Source: an uncultured Clostridia bacterium (GTDB taxonomy: Bacteria > Bacillota > Clostridia > Lachnospirales > CAMZNU01). Taken from it: a stretch of DNA of 64,000 nucleotides. Both the position numbers and the translations under genes were made by a program. Positions 1 to 10,002 of this stretch are shown here, piece after piece; within the stretch, counting starts at the first letter, position 1; each line of letters begins with the position of its first letter. The stretch is from contig CAMZNU010000007.1 in assembly GCA_947313885.1 (NCBI GenBank), positions 1-64,000 of the forward strand, in the 5' to 3' direction. The notes beneath the pieces are model-generated. The model was given only the letters and a program-made list of their open reading frames with translations. It was not told the DNA's origin and did not search any database.

Positions 1-30
1 AAATTATTGTGTATATAGGAGGGTTTTATC

Positions 31-1041
31 ATGAAAAGAAATCAATTAAAAAGATTAAAAGTGGTGGCGCTAGTACCAATGACATTAATAGGAGCATTAG
101 GGGGGAATGTAAAAGTATATGCTAAAGAAGGGGATGGAGTAGAACAAAAAATGGCAGTAGTGCAATTAAAAAAAGTACCAGATGGAATGGAATTAGAAGA
201 TGTAACAGAAGAAGAACAAAAAGAAATATTCAATAATTTACATAAAGAGCCAGAAGAAATAACAGATATAAAAATAATAGAAGTAGAAGAAATACCAGAT
301 GATGTAAAAGTAGTAGAAGTAGAGGAAGAGAAGGCAAATGAGTTTGTAGGTAAAGTAAAAGTATTAAAAGAAGAAAGTAAAATAGAAACAGGAGAAAAAA
401 TTGAAACAATATATATAGGTAATACAAAAGTTATTATAGAAAAAGACAATGAGGAAGAAAGAGTAGCGGTAACTATAGATGAAAATGGCATTAAAAATAA
501 AGCTACGTACAATAAAAAAAGTAAAGTATTAGTTTTAGAAGAAATATTAAATGGGATAACTATAAGTGAAGAAAAAATAAATTTAGAAGAAAAAGAGACA
601 AAAAACATAGGAAGAAAGAGTAGCAAAGAGAAAACATTTACTAATTATGAGTTTAGTTATTCAGGCGATAAATGGAAATTAAGAGCACCAGCAAAACAAT
701 TTTCATTTCATAGAACAGAACGTAAAACTATAATAAATAATAGGAATACGTCGCGACAATTAGGAAGGTTTCAAAAATCGGTTATTAGGATAAATGAACT
801 GGAAGAATTAATAGTATTAGGTGGAGTCGGGATGACAATGACAAGCATACTATCGGTATTAACAGCAGGTGGAAATATTGCCACAGGTGGGTTAGCTACT
901 CCTTTAGCTGTGGCATCATCTCTTTCAGCAGTAGGGATAACAGGCAAAACAGCTGAGAATGTTGTGAAATTAAGAACTGAATGTAAAAAAGCACATGAAA
1001 TATTTCATGAAAAATTACAAGATAAGGTGGAAATAAATTGA
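31..1041 (+). CDS. hypothetical secreted protein (signal peptide, Glu/Lys-rich middle, Gly/Ala-rich hydrophobic C-terminal segment)
   Basis: ORF with GGAGG-like RBS upstream of ATG; N-terminal K-rich plus hydrophobic signal-like segment ending near VYAKE. Confidence 0.75.
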   Translation: MKRNQLKRLKVVALVPMTLIGALGGNVKVYAKEGDGVEQKMAVVQLKKVPDGMELEDVTEEEQKEIFNNLHKEPEEITDIKIIEVEEIPDDVKVVEVEEEKANEFVGKVKVLKEESKIETGEKIETIYIGNTKVIIEKDNEEERVAVTIDENGIKNKATYNKKSKVLVLEEILNGITISEEKINLEEKETKNIGRKSSKEKTFTNYEFSYSGDKWKLRAPAKQFSFHRTERKTIINNRNTSRQLGRFQKSVIRINELEELIVLGGVGMTMTSILSVLTAGGNIATGGLATPLAVASSLSAVGITGKTAENVVKLRTECKKAHEIFHEKLQDKVEIN

Positions 1042-1685
1042 TTAAAAATAAGTTAAAAGTAACGGGGATGTATATATTTACAACAATAATAATTTTCGTT
1101 ATGTTAGTATTTAATATAGGTAATACTATTGGTAGCTATGAATATATTTATGATGAACATAAAACAACAATTTATAATAAAAATCAAGATAGTGTAGAAA
1201 TATCAAAAGGTGAAAATGAAAAAACTTTAAAAAAATTTAAGAAGAAAACAGATGAGTTAGGTACAGCACAGTTATACTTATATATAGATTTTATATTTTT
1301 TATTATACCAACAATAATTGTATTAATAATTTTAATTACGACTTATTTAGATAAAGAAAAAATAAAAATAACTATGAAAGAAAAAAGTGTATTAACAAGT
1401 TTGATAGTAGTTGCAATTATAATAGGGGATAAATTAAATACGAGTAGATTAATAGATTTTGTTATATTAACATTATTGTTTTATGTGTTAAATTTATATT
1501 CATATAAAAAATATGAAAAGAAAGACCAAAGAAAAAAGTATTTATGGGTGATTATAATTTTAACAATACTTATTATGCAACCACTGTACAACACAAATAT
1601 AATTGAAAACATAAAAATAATAAAAAATAATAATTATGAATTGTCAATATTATTTGACCAAATTTTAGAAAGTGGAAACAAGTAA
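1038..1685 (+). CDS. hypothetical multi-pass membrane protein
   Basis: ORF overlaps the upstream stop by 4 nt (translationally coupled pair); several hydrophobic segments. Confidence 0.7.
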   Translation: MIKNKLKVTGMYIFTTIIIFVMLVFNIGNTIGSYEYIYDEHKTTIYNKNQDSVEISKGENEKTLKKFKKKTDELGTAQLYLYIDFIFFIIPTIIVLIILITTYLDKEKIKITMKEKSVLTSLIVVAIIIGDKLNTSRLIDFVILTLLFYVLNLYSYKKYEKKDQRKKYLWVIIILTILIMQPLYNTNIIENIKIIKNNNYELSILFDQILESGNK

Positions 1686-1696
1686 ATTTAAAAACA

Positions 1697-1724
1697 AAAA
1701 AAAGAGCTTACAGCTCTTTTTTTA
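1697..1724 (+). terminator. intrinsic terminator (AAAAGAGCT-TAC-AGCTCTTTT)
   Basis: inverted repeat followed by T tract. Confidence 0.7.
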
Positions 1725-1964
1725 TTGTATAAAACTAAAAATGAATACTACGAGGAAATATTTTTTATATAAAGAGAGATTAGTGCATATAGAAATAGTA
1801 TATAAAGTTACAAGAGGGGTATATAAAATAATTATAGAAGATGACATAATAATAGAAGAAGCGTAAAACATTAGTACTAATAAAAGTTAAAGAAGTAATA
1901 ATATTAGTGGAAAAAAAACATTAAATAGGTTAATATATATGTATATAAAAAAGGAGATACGAAA

Positions 1965-3293
1965 ATGAAAAAAAGAGATTTAACAAAAGGTGATATAAAA
2001 AAATCACTATTAGTAGTAGCGATACCAACAATATTAAATATGTTATTGTTATTTTCATACAATATAATAGATATGTATTATGTAGGACAGTTATCAGAAA
2101 TGTCTGTAGCAGCAGTGGGGACGGCGGCATTATTTCTAAATTTTGGGATGGCAGTAAGTCCAATAGGTGTAAATGGTGTAGCGATAAAACTAACCCAGTC
2201 ATTGGGGGCAGATGATGATGAGAGTTTTAAAAAGTACTTTAGTACGGGAATATATATAAATATAGCACTTAGTATTGTAGTATTTTCAACATTACATTTT
2301 TTTAGTAATGGATTATTAAATTTACTAAATATAGAAAATGATGAGTTGTATAAACTATCAAACTTATATTTATCAAGTTATGCATTTGTGTATTTAATTT
2401 CATTTTTCAACATGTTTTTTAATAGAGTAATGGGATCGTTAGGAAAAAGTGACGTTGCCTTAAAAGTAAATGCTACAGGAGTTATATTAAATATTATATT
2501 AGATCCAATATTTATATTTACATTTGATATGGGGTTACGAGGTGCAGTAATTGCAAGTTTTATAGGTACTTTTGTAAATTTCGCAATATATATTTATATA
2601 TTTAGAAAAACGTTAAAAGAAACTATAACAACAATACCTAAAAAAATATATATGATAAATAGTATAAAATTAGGGTATCCATACATGTTACAAAGAGTGT
2701 TATTTACATTTATAGGACTGGGAATGGGAAAAATAATATTAGACTATTCACCGCGAGCAATAGCAGCACAAAAAATAGGTTTTCAAATAGAAACAGTAAC
2801 ATTAATGGTTATAGGTGGTACATTACAGGCGTTAGTAGCATTTACAGGACAAAATTTTGGTGCTAAAAATTATGACAGAATAAAAGAAGCATATTCTATA
2901 GCCATTAAATTAGGGTTAATATATGCATCATTTACAAGTGTAATATTTTTTATATACGGTGGAGAAATAGTTAAGCTGTTTGCAACAGAGGCAGAAACTA
3001 TATATTATGGGCATATATATTTAAAAGTAATAGCGATAGGACAATTGTTTGGAGTTTTAGAAATGATAAGTAATGGTTTATATTCTGGAATAGGAAAACC
3101 AAAAATACCAACAACTATAAGTATGGCAATAACACCGTTTAGATTAGTGTTAGCACCATTATTAGGTAGTTATTATGGAGTAGAAGGAGTTTTTTATAGC
3201 ATACTAATAACGACTATTGCAAAAGGGTTAATATCTTTTGGATATTATCATTTGAAAATAAAGAATGAAATAGGATTAACAATTGTAAAATAA
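1965..3293 (+). CDS. MATE family efflux transporter
   Basis: 442 aa, about 12 TM, MATE-like N-terminus (LTKGDIKKSLLVVAIPTILNMLLLFSYNIIDMYYVGQL). Confidence 0.9.
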   Translation: MKKRDLTKGDIKKSLLVVAIPTILNMLLLFSYNIIDMYYVGQLSEMSVAAVGTAALFLNFGMAVSPIGVNGVAIKLTQSLGADDDESFKKYFSTGIYINIALSIVVFSTLHFFSNGLLNLLNIENDELYKLSNLYLSSYAFVYLISFFNMFFNRVMGSLGKSDVALKVNATGVILNIILDPIFIFTFDMGLRGAVIASFIGTFVNFAIYIYIFRKTLKETITTIPKKIYMINSIKLGYPYMLQRVLFTFIGLGMGKIILDYSPRAIAAQKIGFQIETVTLMVIGGTLQALVAFTGQNFGAKNYDRIKEAYSIAIKLGLIYASFTSVIFFIYGGEIVKLFATEAETIYYGHIYLKVIAIGQLFGVLEMISNGLYSGIGKPKIPTTISMAITPFRLVLAPLLGSYYGVEGVFYSILITTIAKGLISFGYYHLKIKNEIGLTIVK

Positions 3294-3353
3294 AATGATT
3301 GAAAATGATAATAAATAATTATATAATTATATAATTATGAAGAATATAAAAGA

Positions 3354-3614
3354 ATGAGGTGCATTATGGAGAAAGAAGAAGAGAATGAAGAGTATGTTAC
3401 AATAACATTAGAAGATGAAACGGAAATGCAATGCGAAGTAGTAGGTGTGTTTAATGCATTAGAGAGAGAATATATTGCATTATTACCAAAAGATAAAAAA
3501 GATACAATAATTTATAGATATAGTGAAAATGAAGATGGGGAATCCATTTTAGATGTAATAAATGGAGATGAGGAATTTAATGCGGTTGTAAAAGAATTTT
3601 ATAACTGTTTTTAA
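3354..3614 (+). CDS. DUF1292 domain protein (YrzB-like)
   Basis: acidic 86 aa protein with VTITLEDETEMQCEVVGVFNALEREYIALLP pattern. Confidence 0.8.
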   Translation: MRCIMEKEEENEEYVTITLEDETEMQCEVVGVFNALEREYIALLPKDKKDTIIYRYSENEDGESILDVINGDEEFNAVVKEFYNCF

Positions 3615-3649
3615 GAAATATAATAAAATAAAGAAGGGAGGGCTAGTAT

Positions 3650-4273
3650 ATGTTGACGAGCTTGTACTATTACAACAATTATAGAACGGAATTTAAAAGT
3701 AATAAGGTGACTAATGGAAAAGTTAAAGTTAAATTAAATGTTGCGTATAATAAAGATGTAGTAAATAATATAAACGAGTTATCAAAAGGTATAAATGATT
3801 TAAATGTATCTATAAGAAGAGTAAGTAATACGTTAGATGGTAGAAGAGGGAATAGCGAAAAATATATAAAAAAAATAAAAGAACAGGTTGAAGATTTTGT
3901 TAATTCATACAACGAATCTAAAAAAAATATAGAAGGTAACAGTTCGTACCTCAAAAATTATTATAATAATATGGAAAAACAAATAATTGAAAACGAAAGC
4001 GGACTAAAAAAAATAGGAATAACATTTAATGATGGCATATTAACATTTGATAGTGAAATTTTTGATGCTATAGATAAAAAAAGTAAAGTATCGGAAACAA
4101 GAACTTTAATATCTAACATGATGGAAAGTGGTTCAAATATATTAAAACTGCCCCTATATAAACATATGGAATATAAAGAGTTTAAATATTATTTTACGTA
4201 TAATTTAGAAAACATATATAAAACAAACACACGATTAGTAGAAACAGGACAAATTTTAGATGTAGAAATTTAA
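3650..4273 (+). CDS. hypothetical protein, possibly FliD-C-terminus-like
   Basis: 207 aa coiled-coil-like protein; 'LKKIGITFNDGILTFDSEIFDAI' resembles FliD C-terminal segments. Confidence 0.5.
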   Translation: MLTSLYYYNNYRTEFKSNKVTNGKVKVKLNVAYNKDVVNNINELSKGINDLNVSIRRVSNTLDGRRGNSEKYIKKIKEQVEDFVNSYNESKKNIEGNSSYLKNYYNNMEKQIIENESGLKKIGITFNDGILTFDSEIFDAIDKKSKVSETRTLISNMMESGSNILKLPLYKHMEYKEFKYYFTYNLENIYKTNTRLVETGQILDVEI

Positions 4274-4304
4274 AAGTATTATCCTATGAGGTAATACTTT
4301 TTTT
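4272..4304 (+). terminator. intrinsic terminator
   Basis: AGTATTATCC-TATGA-GGTAATACT followed by T7. Confidence 0.65.
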
Positions 4305-4608
4305 GGTTAAAGACATTAGCCAATTAAGATATTAAATAATTAAATAATAAAAAAGCATATTTGCTGAAGTGGGCAAAAAATGAAACAAATGATATAGAAG
4401 AAGATGGTTATGAATAGTTAGCAAATCACATAGACTATATAACAAAAGTAATGGAGATGAAAATTATAAATAAACTTTATGATTTTCAAAGTAACTGTAT
4501 TAAATACATTTATAAATAGGTATGTGTATCTTTTGAAAAAAACAGCGGATAAGATAATATTTTATAGTTATTATAAATTTTTAGAAAAAATGGAGATGAA
4601 TGTAGATA

Positions 4609-5160
4609 ATGAAGGAAAAAATAATAAGTAGTATACTATTAATATTTTTTGTACTAGGGTATATAAATATTCAGTTTAGCATTTTAGCATTAATATGTTA
4701 TATTTTTGCATTTGGAATATTGCTAAAAACAAAAAGAAAAATATATTGTTCTAATTATTGCTTTAGAAAAGGTATATTTGATATTACGAGTAAAATAAAA
4801 ATAGTTAAGTTTAATATAAATAAATTTGATTCTAAATATTATAGACAGATAGTATTTTTTTATTTCATGTTGAGTTTTATAATATTAATAATGTCAACAA
4901 TAGCTGTTTATAGTGGGAAAATAGATCCGATTAATGAAGTTAGGTTTTTATTTGCGGTAAAAGTTCCTTTTAAAAGTTATGGAACTTTTTCTGTAATTTT
5001 ACCAGTTTGGATAATACATTTATGTTATAGATTGTATTCTATGACATTAACAACAGTAGTGTTAGGAGTTTTATTATCAATACTTTACAAACCTAGAACA
5101 TGGTGTAGCATATGTCCATATACAACAGTAGCAAATAAATACATAAAAAAGGAGACTTAA
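4609..5160 (+). CDS. small membrane protein with C-terminal WCSICPYTTV motif (NapH/polyferredoxin-like fragment)
   Basis: four hydrophobic segments and CxxCP motif near C-terminus. Confidence 0.5.
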   Translation: MKEKIISSILLIFFVLGYINIQFSILALICYIFAFGILLKTKRKIYCSNYCFRKGIFDITSKIKIVKFNINKFDSKYYRQIVFFYFMLSFIILIMSTIAVYSGKIDPINEVRFLFAVKVPFKSYGTFSVILPVWIIHLCYRLYSMTLTTVVLGVLLSILYKPRTWCSICPYTTVANKYIKKET

Positions 5161-5191
5161 TAGTCTCCTTTTTTATGTATTTATTTGCTAC
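5128..5191. terminator. bidirectional terminator, 30-bp perfect inverted repeat spanning the 3' ends of both convergent genes
   Basis: GTAGCAAATAAATACATAAAAAAGGAGACT-TAAT-AGTCTCCTTTTTTATGTATTTATTTGCTAC. Confidence 0.9.
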
Positions 5192-5687
5192 TAATATTTT
5201 TAAAAATACCATTTATATAATTATTACGTTGTTTCACCGTGTCGCCTTCGTCCCTTAATTGCTTATCACGTGCAACGTCACCAATAGCGAAATCAGTTAT
5301 ATAAACCTTATCTACTACTAATCGTGGAAATGCACGCCCAACACTAGCCAAAATTTCAGCTGTAATGTTGTTAATAGCATTTTTTCCAGTCACATCTTCA
5401 TAGCTCATGTTACTAATATCGTTAATGATAGCTTTTTCAATTTCACGTTTGTTAAAGTACTTAGGTTCTTCGATAGATAGAGAGATATCTAGGGATATTT
5501 CTACAGCACCTGTATTAGCTTTGACTTTAGTATACATAGTAGATAGTTCACGTATTTTATCATTAGATGGGGATGCTTCTTTAAAATTATTATCAAAGAG
5601 AGCCGTAAGTAGTATTACAATTACGATTAAGGTAAGAAGACTAATAGTATATATTAATCCTTTATTTTTTTTTTTAGGTTCTGACAT
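5181..5687 (-). CDS. FliL-like flagellar basal body-associated protein
   Basis: single N-terminal TM; C-terminal pattern (KREIEKAIINDISNMSYEDVTGKNAINNITAEI...VVDKVYITDFAIG) typical of FliL. Confidence 0.65.
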   Translation of the reverse strand: MSEPKKKNKGLIYTISLLTLIVIVILLTALFDNNFKEASPSNDKIRELSTMYTKVKANTGAVEISLDISLSIEEPKYFNKREIEKAIINDISNMSYEDVTGKNAINNITAEILASVGRAFPRLVVDKVYITDFAIGDVARDKQLRDEGDTVKQRNNYINGIFKNISSK

Positions 5688-5705
5688 ATTAACACCTCCA
5701 TATTT

Positions 5706-6776
5706 TTAAAATAAATTAGTTTTTATTTGGTTAACTGCTTTTAAAAGTTCTTCACGCTTAGAAAGAATGCCTTCTTCTATAGAATTCATTTTAAAAGAGA
5801 TACCCTTAATGCCGTAGGGATCATTAATGTTGACATATTCTAAAACATCATTAAAATATACCAGGGAATTATAAATGTATTTTGATACTTCAAAATTGTA
5901 TTTCAAAGCATCTTTAAAACTTAATACTTGAAGTTCTATTAGTAATTGGTTTTGTTGTGCAATAGAAATATCTATTATTTCAATAAAATCTTCTTTGCTT
6001 AAGTTATTATTTTGATAAAGCATAAATTGTGACTCTACATGTTCATGGGAATCTTTAGAAGATAAAAATATTTCGTATATATCTTTTTCTAATTTTAAGA
6101 GTTCTTTGGGTTCTAAAGACATGTCATAAAAAAGCATATTTTCATAAATTCTAATTCTAATAAAATTATATGCTATAAAACCGCAAAGAATAACACTTAC
6201 TAGAGTTAAAGAAATAAATTTTAAAATTAATTTTCTTAACATATTAGGTTGATTTTTTTGAGAATTATTATGATCTTTTCCGTACCCTTTTCGTTTTATA
6301 TCATCTCTTATTAAATGCGTTAAGGACGTAGATAAATCTTTGGCATCCAAATCGGCATCCATTTTTTCTTGGATAGATACATTGTCGCCTACATCTAAAA
6401 GCTCTTTTATTTCGTTAAAATCATTTTCGTCATCTTCTTCATGAACAATGTCTATAGCAGAGTCTAAATCTAATAATAAAGAATCAGTGTTAGCAAAATC
6501 GTCTTCATCAGTAGGACTGAAATCAATAGAACTAACAACATCAATAGAATCAACATCAATAGAATCATCATCAATAGAATCATCATCAGTAGAGTCATCA
6601 TCAGTAGAGTCATCATCATCATTTAAAAGACCACTACTTGGTATTAAGCGCTTCAAATCGTTTAAATCTAGATCGAAATCATCATCACTATTCAAATCAT
6701 CTTGAATGACAGAATCACAATAAGGACATTTCGTCAGACCATCATCTATAATGTTACTACAATTATTACATATCAA
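5706..6776 (-). CDS. zinc-ribbon membrane protein with Asp/Ser repeat region
   Basis: N-terminal CxxC...CxxC (MICNNCSNIIDDGLTKCPYC), DDDS repeats, one TM. Confidence 0.7.
   Translation of the reverse strand: MICNNCSNIIDDGLTKCPYCDSVIQDDLNSDDDFDLDLNDLKRLIPSSGLLNDDDDSTDDDSTDDDSIDDDSIDVDSIDVVSSIDFSPTDEDDFANTDSLLLDLDSAIDIVHEEDDENDFNEIKELLDVGDNVSIQEKMDADLDAKDLSTSLTHLIRDDIKRKGYGKDHNNSQKNQPNMLRKLILKFISLTLVSVILCGFIAYNFIRIRIYENMLFYDMSLEPKELLKLEKDIYEIFLSSKDSHEHVESQFMLYQNNNLSKEDFIEIIDISIAQQNQLLIELQVLSFKDALKYNFEVSKYIYNSLVYFNDVLEYVNINDPYGIKGISFKMNSIEEGILSKREELLKAVNQIKTNLF
6541..6615. repeat. five tandem 15-bp units encoding (DDDS[T/I])n on minus strand
   Basis: tcaatagaatcaaca/tcaatagaatcatca x2/tcagtagagtcatca x2. 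Confidence 0.9.
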
Positions 6777-7224
6777 TATTATTCACCTCGTTTATACGTG
6801 AAAGACTGTTTTTTAGTGAAAGACAAACATCCTCAAATTTGCTGTGAGAAAGTTTTAAAGGTTCATAGGTTTTAGAAGAAGAAACGATAAAATTATCATT
6901 TTCAAATCTCGGAATAATATGGATGTGAAAATGTTCTACCGTTTGCCCAGCTAAAGAACCGTTATTTTGCATTATGTTAATGTCATTGACATTAAAAGTA
7001 TTTTTTAATGCACAAGCAACATCAATAGATTTAGAAAACAACTTAGAGCCTAAATTATTTTCTAAAGAGAAGATATTTTCAACGTGTAATTTTGGTATAA
7101 CAAGGCAATGTCCTACGTTAGCAGGAAAAGCATCAAGTATACAAATAATGTATTCATCTTCATATAAAATATGAGATGGAATTTGTTTATCAATAATTTT
7201 ACAAAAGATACAATTGCTACTCAT
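6766..7224 (-). CDS. HIT family protein
   Basis: CIFCKIIDKQIPSHILYEDEYIICILD... and histidine triad HFHIHIIPR. Confidence 0.95.
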   Translation of the reverse strand: MSSNCIFCKIIDKQIPSHILYEDEYIICILDAFPANVGHCLVIPKLHVENIFSLENNLGSKLFSKSIDVACALKNTFNVNDINIMQNNGSLAGQTVEHFHIHIIPRFENDNFIVSSSKTYEPLKLSHSKFEDVCLSLKNSLSRINEVNNIDM

Positions 7225-7380
7225 AATATAACCTCCTATTTAACATAAATACATTTTAGCACGAAAGCATAAAATATACAACGTTGCACATTAAAAAAAT
7301 GAAGTAGAAAGTAAAATATAATAGCATTGAAAAAGAGAAAAAAAAATAGTAAAATTATATAAGATGAAAAGGAGGTATTT

Positions 7381-8793
7381 ATGAAAATTTTAATGGTAAC
7401 GTCAGAGGTGAAACCTTTTAGTGAAACAGGGGGATTAGGGGATGTATTAGGTTCGCTACCGAAGTATTTAAAAAAATTAGAATTGGATGTGAAAGTAGTA
7501 AGTCCTTTATATGCGGACACGAGTAATAAATATAAAGACAAAATGAAAAAACTATGTAGTATAAATATAGATTTTGGTGAAAAAATAGAAATTGCAGAAA
7601 TATATAGTATTAAAGAAGAAAAAGTAGAATATTTGTTTATTAAAAACGATGAATACTATGGACGTGAACAGTTATATGGATATGAAGATGACTATAAAAG
7701 GTTTGCGTTTTTTAGTAAAGTAGCGTTGCATATGTTAACGGAAATTAATTTCAAAGTAGATATTATACATTGTAATGACTGGCAAAGTAGCTTAGTACCG
7801 ATATATTTAAAAGATAAATATAAAAGACAAAAATTCTATAAAGAGATAAAAACTGTGTTAACAATACACAATTTACAATATCAAGGTGTGTTTGATAAAA
7901 AAGTGTTAAAAGAAATAGATTTAGATGATAGTTATTGTAGTGTTGACAAAATGGAATTTTATGGTCAAGTAAACTTTTTAAAAGGTGGACTAATTTACTG
8001 TAATAAAATAACAACGGTAAGTCGCAAATATTCTAAAGAGATACAGGAGACGGAGTACGGGTTTGGCTTAGATGGAGTTATGAGGCATTTAGAAAACAAA
8101 GTAACAGGGATAATAAACGGTATAGATTATGTAGCAACAAATCCAAAAACAGAAAAAGAGTTATATAATTTTGATAAAAGTGATTTAAAAAATAAGTATG
8201 TAGGACAAAAGGAATTGAGAAAAAAATTGGGATTAGAAGATAAAGGATTACCGTTAGTTGGAATGGCAACAAGATTAGTTTCACAAAAAGGGTTGGACAT
8301 ATTACCTATGGATATAAAAAATATAGGAATACAATTAGTGGTATTAGGAACAGGTGATAAATTGTATGAAAACAAAATTAGAGATATGGAAAAAATAAAT
8401 AAAGGGTTAGTAAAAGCGGTATTAAAGTACGATAACGAAATTGCAAAAAGTATATTAGCGTATTCGGATATGTTTTTAATGCCGTCGTTATTTGAGCCAT
8501 GTGGGTTAGGACAAATATATGCTTTAAGGTATGGGACGGTGCCGATAGTAAGAAATACAGGCGGATTAAGTGATACGGTGGATAATTATAATAATGATAA
8601 TAGAAATGGTTCGGGTATAGTATTTGATGATTTTTTAGAAAGTGGCGTTGTGTGGGCATTAAAAAGAAGCGTAGAAATATATAATAAAAAAGAAAATTTA
8701 AAAGAATTAATAGAAAATGGAATGAATAAAGACTATTCTTGGAACAGTTCAGCGAAAAAGTATAAAGATTTATATTTAGAATTAAAAAAATAG
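7381..8793 (+). CDS. glgA: glycogen synthase
   Basis: MKILMVTSEVKPFSETGGLGDVLGSLPK..., PSLFEPCGLGQIYALRYGTVPIVRNTGGLSDTV. Confidence 0.97.
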   Translation: MKILMVTSEVKPFSETGGLGDVLGSLPKYLKKLELDVKVVSPLYADTSNKYKDKMKKLCSINIDFGEKIEIAEIYSIKEEKVEYLFIKNDEYYGREQLYGYEDDYKRFAFFSKVALHMLTEINFKVDIIHCNDWQSSLVPIYLKDKYKRQKFYKEIKTVLTIHNLQYQGVFDKKVLKEIDLDDSYCSVDKMEFYGQVNFLKGGLIYCNKITTVSRKYSKEIQETEYGFGLDGVMRHLENKVTGIINGIDYVATNPKTEKELYNFDKSDLKNKYVGQKELRKKLGLEDKGLPLVGMATRLVSQKGLDILPMDIKNIGIQLVVLGTGDKLYENKIRDMEKINKGLVKAVLKYDNEIAKSILAYSDMFLMPSLFEPCGLGQIYALRYGTVPIVRNTGGLSDTVDNYNNDNRNGSGIVFDDFLESGVVWALKRSVEIYNKKENLKELIENGMNKDYSWNSSAKKYKDLYLELKK

Positions 8794-8806
8794 AAGGGGT
8801 TTTACT

Positions 8807-9991
8807 GTGCACAAATCAGATAGATCTAAAGTAGTTAAAAAAGATAAGCTAGAAAGAAGAAGGAGAAAAAGAAAAAAAAAAAGAATAGTAATAATAATAA
8901 TAGTTTTAATAATTGGTACAGTAATTAGATTAAATATTAAGGAGTATACAGAAAGAGGTTACAAATTATATGAAACTAATATTACGTTACCAATAGATAG
9001 ATTAAGTAGGGGCGAATTTGTAAAACCAGATGTAGAAAATTTTTATTATGTAACAAAAAATAAAATAGCATTATATGATAGCAAGACAACGAAAAAGTGG
9101 GAATACATATATAGCTTAAATTCTATCAGTACACATAATAGAGGAAATTATATCGTGGTGTATGAATTTGGGAGTAAAAAAAGTATATATGTGTATAATG
9201 AAAAAGGGCATAAATATGATTATATGCCGGAAGGTGACATAGAGAATATAAAAATAAATAAAAATGGATATACGGTAATAAGTAGTATAACAGGGGATGA
9301 ACGTAATATAGTAATTTTAAATAGCGTAGGTGTAGAAATTTTCATAAAAAAAGAAAACAGCAAGAAAAATGTGTTATTAGATCTAGATATATCAGAAAAT
9401 AATGAAGTTTTAGGTATGAGTTATTTAAATCTTGACTATATAAAACCGCAAACAGAAATATCTTTTCAGGGTGTATTTAAAAAAGATAATGAAAAAGGTG
9501 TATTTAGTAGTTTAGTGCGGGAAAATAGAATAGTCAGTAAAATAGTATTTGTAGAAAATGATTTATATGGAATATCGGAAAATGAAGTAGAGAAATTTGA
9601 AGTAACAAACTCGAAAGTGTATCCATTATATGAAATACATATGCCAAACGTGGTAGAAGAAATAAAAATAGTAAATAATAAGTATATAGCAATTTTATAC
9701 GGAAATAAAAAAATGAATGAAACAAGTTTTAAAGAGAATACAATAATATTATATAGGAATGGAAAAATAAAAACGAAAATAAAACTAGAGGACAAAGTTG
9801 AGTTTATGGAAAAAGGAATAGATTCAATTATAGTTAGTAAAAGTAATGAAGTAACAAACTATGATCTGTCGGGGAATATAATTTGGACATTTGAGAATAA
9901 AGGGATATTAAAAAAATTCATACTATTAAATAAAAAAAAGGGACTTAGTGTAAGAAGTGAAGATGGGATAATTGTAGAGAAGAGAAAATAA
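8807..9991 (+). CDS. DUF5711-like membrane-anchored beta-propeller protein
   Basis: N-terminal basic plus TM, repeated beta-rich segments; conserved clostridial type. Confidence 0.6.
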   Translation: MHKSDRSKVVKKDKLERRRRKRKKKRIVIIIIVLIIGTVIRLNIKEYTERGYKLYETNITLPIDRLSRGEFVKPDVENFYYVTKNKIALYDSKTTKKWEYIYSLNSISTHNRGNYIVVYEFGSKKSIYVYNEKGHKYDYMPEGDIENIKINKNGYTVISSITGDERNIVILNSVGVEIFIKKENSKKNVLLDLDISENNEVLGMSYLNLDYIKPQTEISFQGVFKKDNEKGVFSSLVRENRIVSKIVFVENDLYGISENEVEKFEVTNSKVYPLYEIHMPNVVEEIKIVNNKYIAILYGNKKMNETSFKENTIILYRNGKIKTKIKLEDKVEFMEKGIDSIIVSKSNEVTNYDLSGNIIWTFENKGILKKFILLNKKKGLSVRSEDGIIVEKRK

Positions 9992-10002
9992 GGGAGCAAG
10001 AA

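Noticed and set aside
42-626. 194-aa minus-strand ORF antisense to the first gene
   Set aside because: Ser/Phe/Leu-rich mirror translation of an AT-rich coding strand; the opposite ORF has RBS and signal peptide.
1672-1866. 64-aa ORF
   Set aside because: Begins inside the preceding gene end and spans its terminator; no RBS at either possible ATG.
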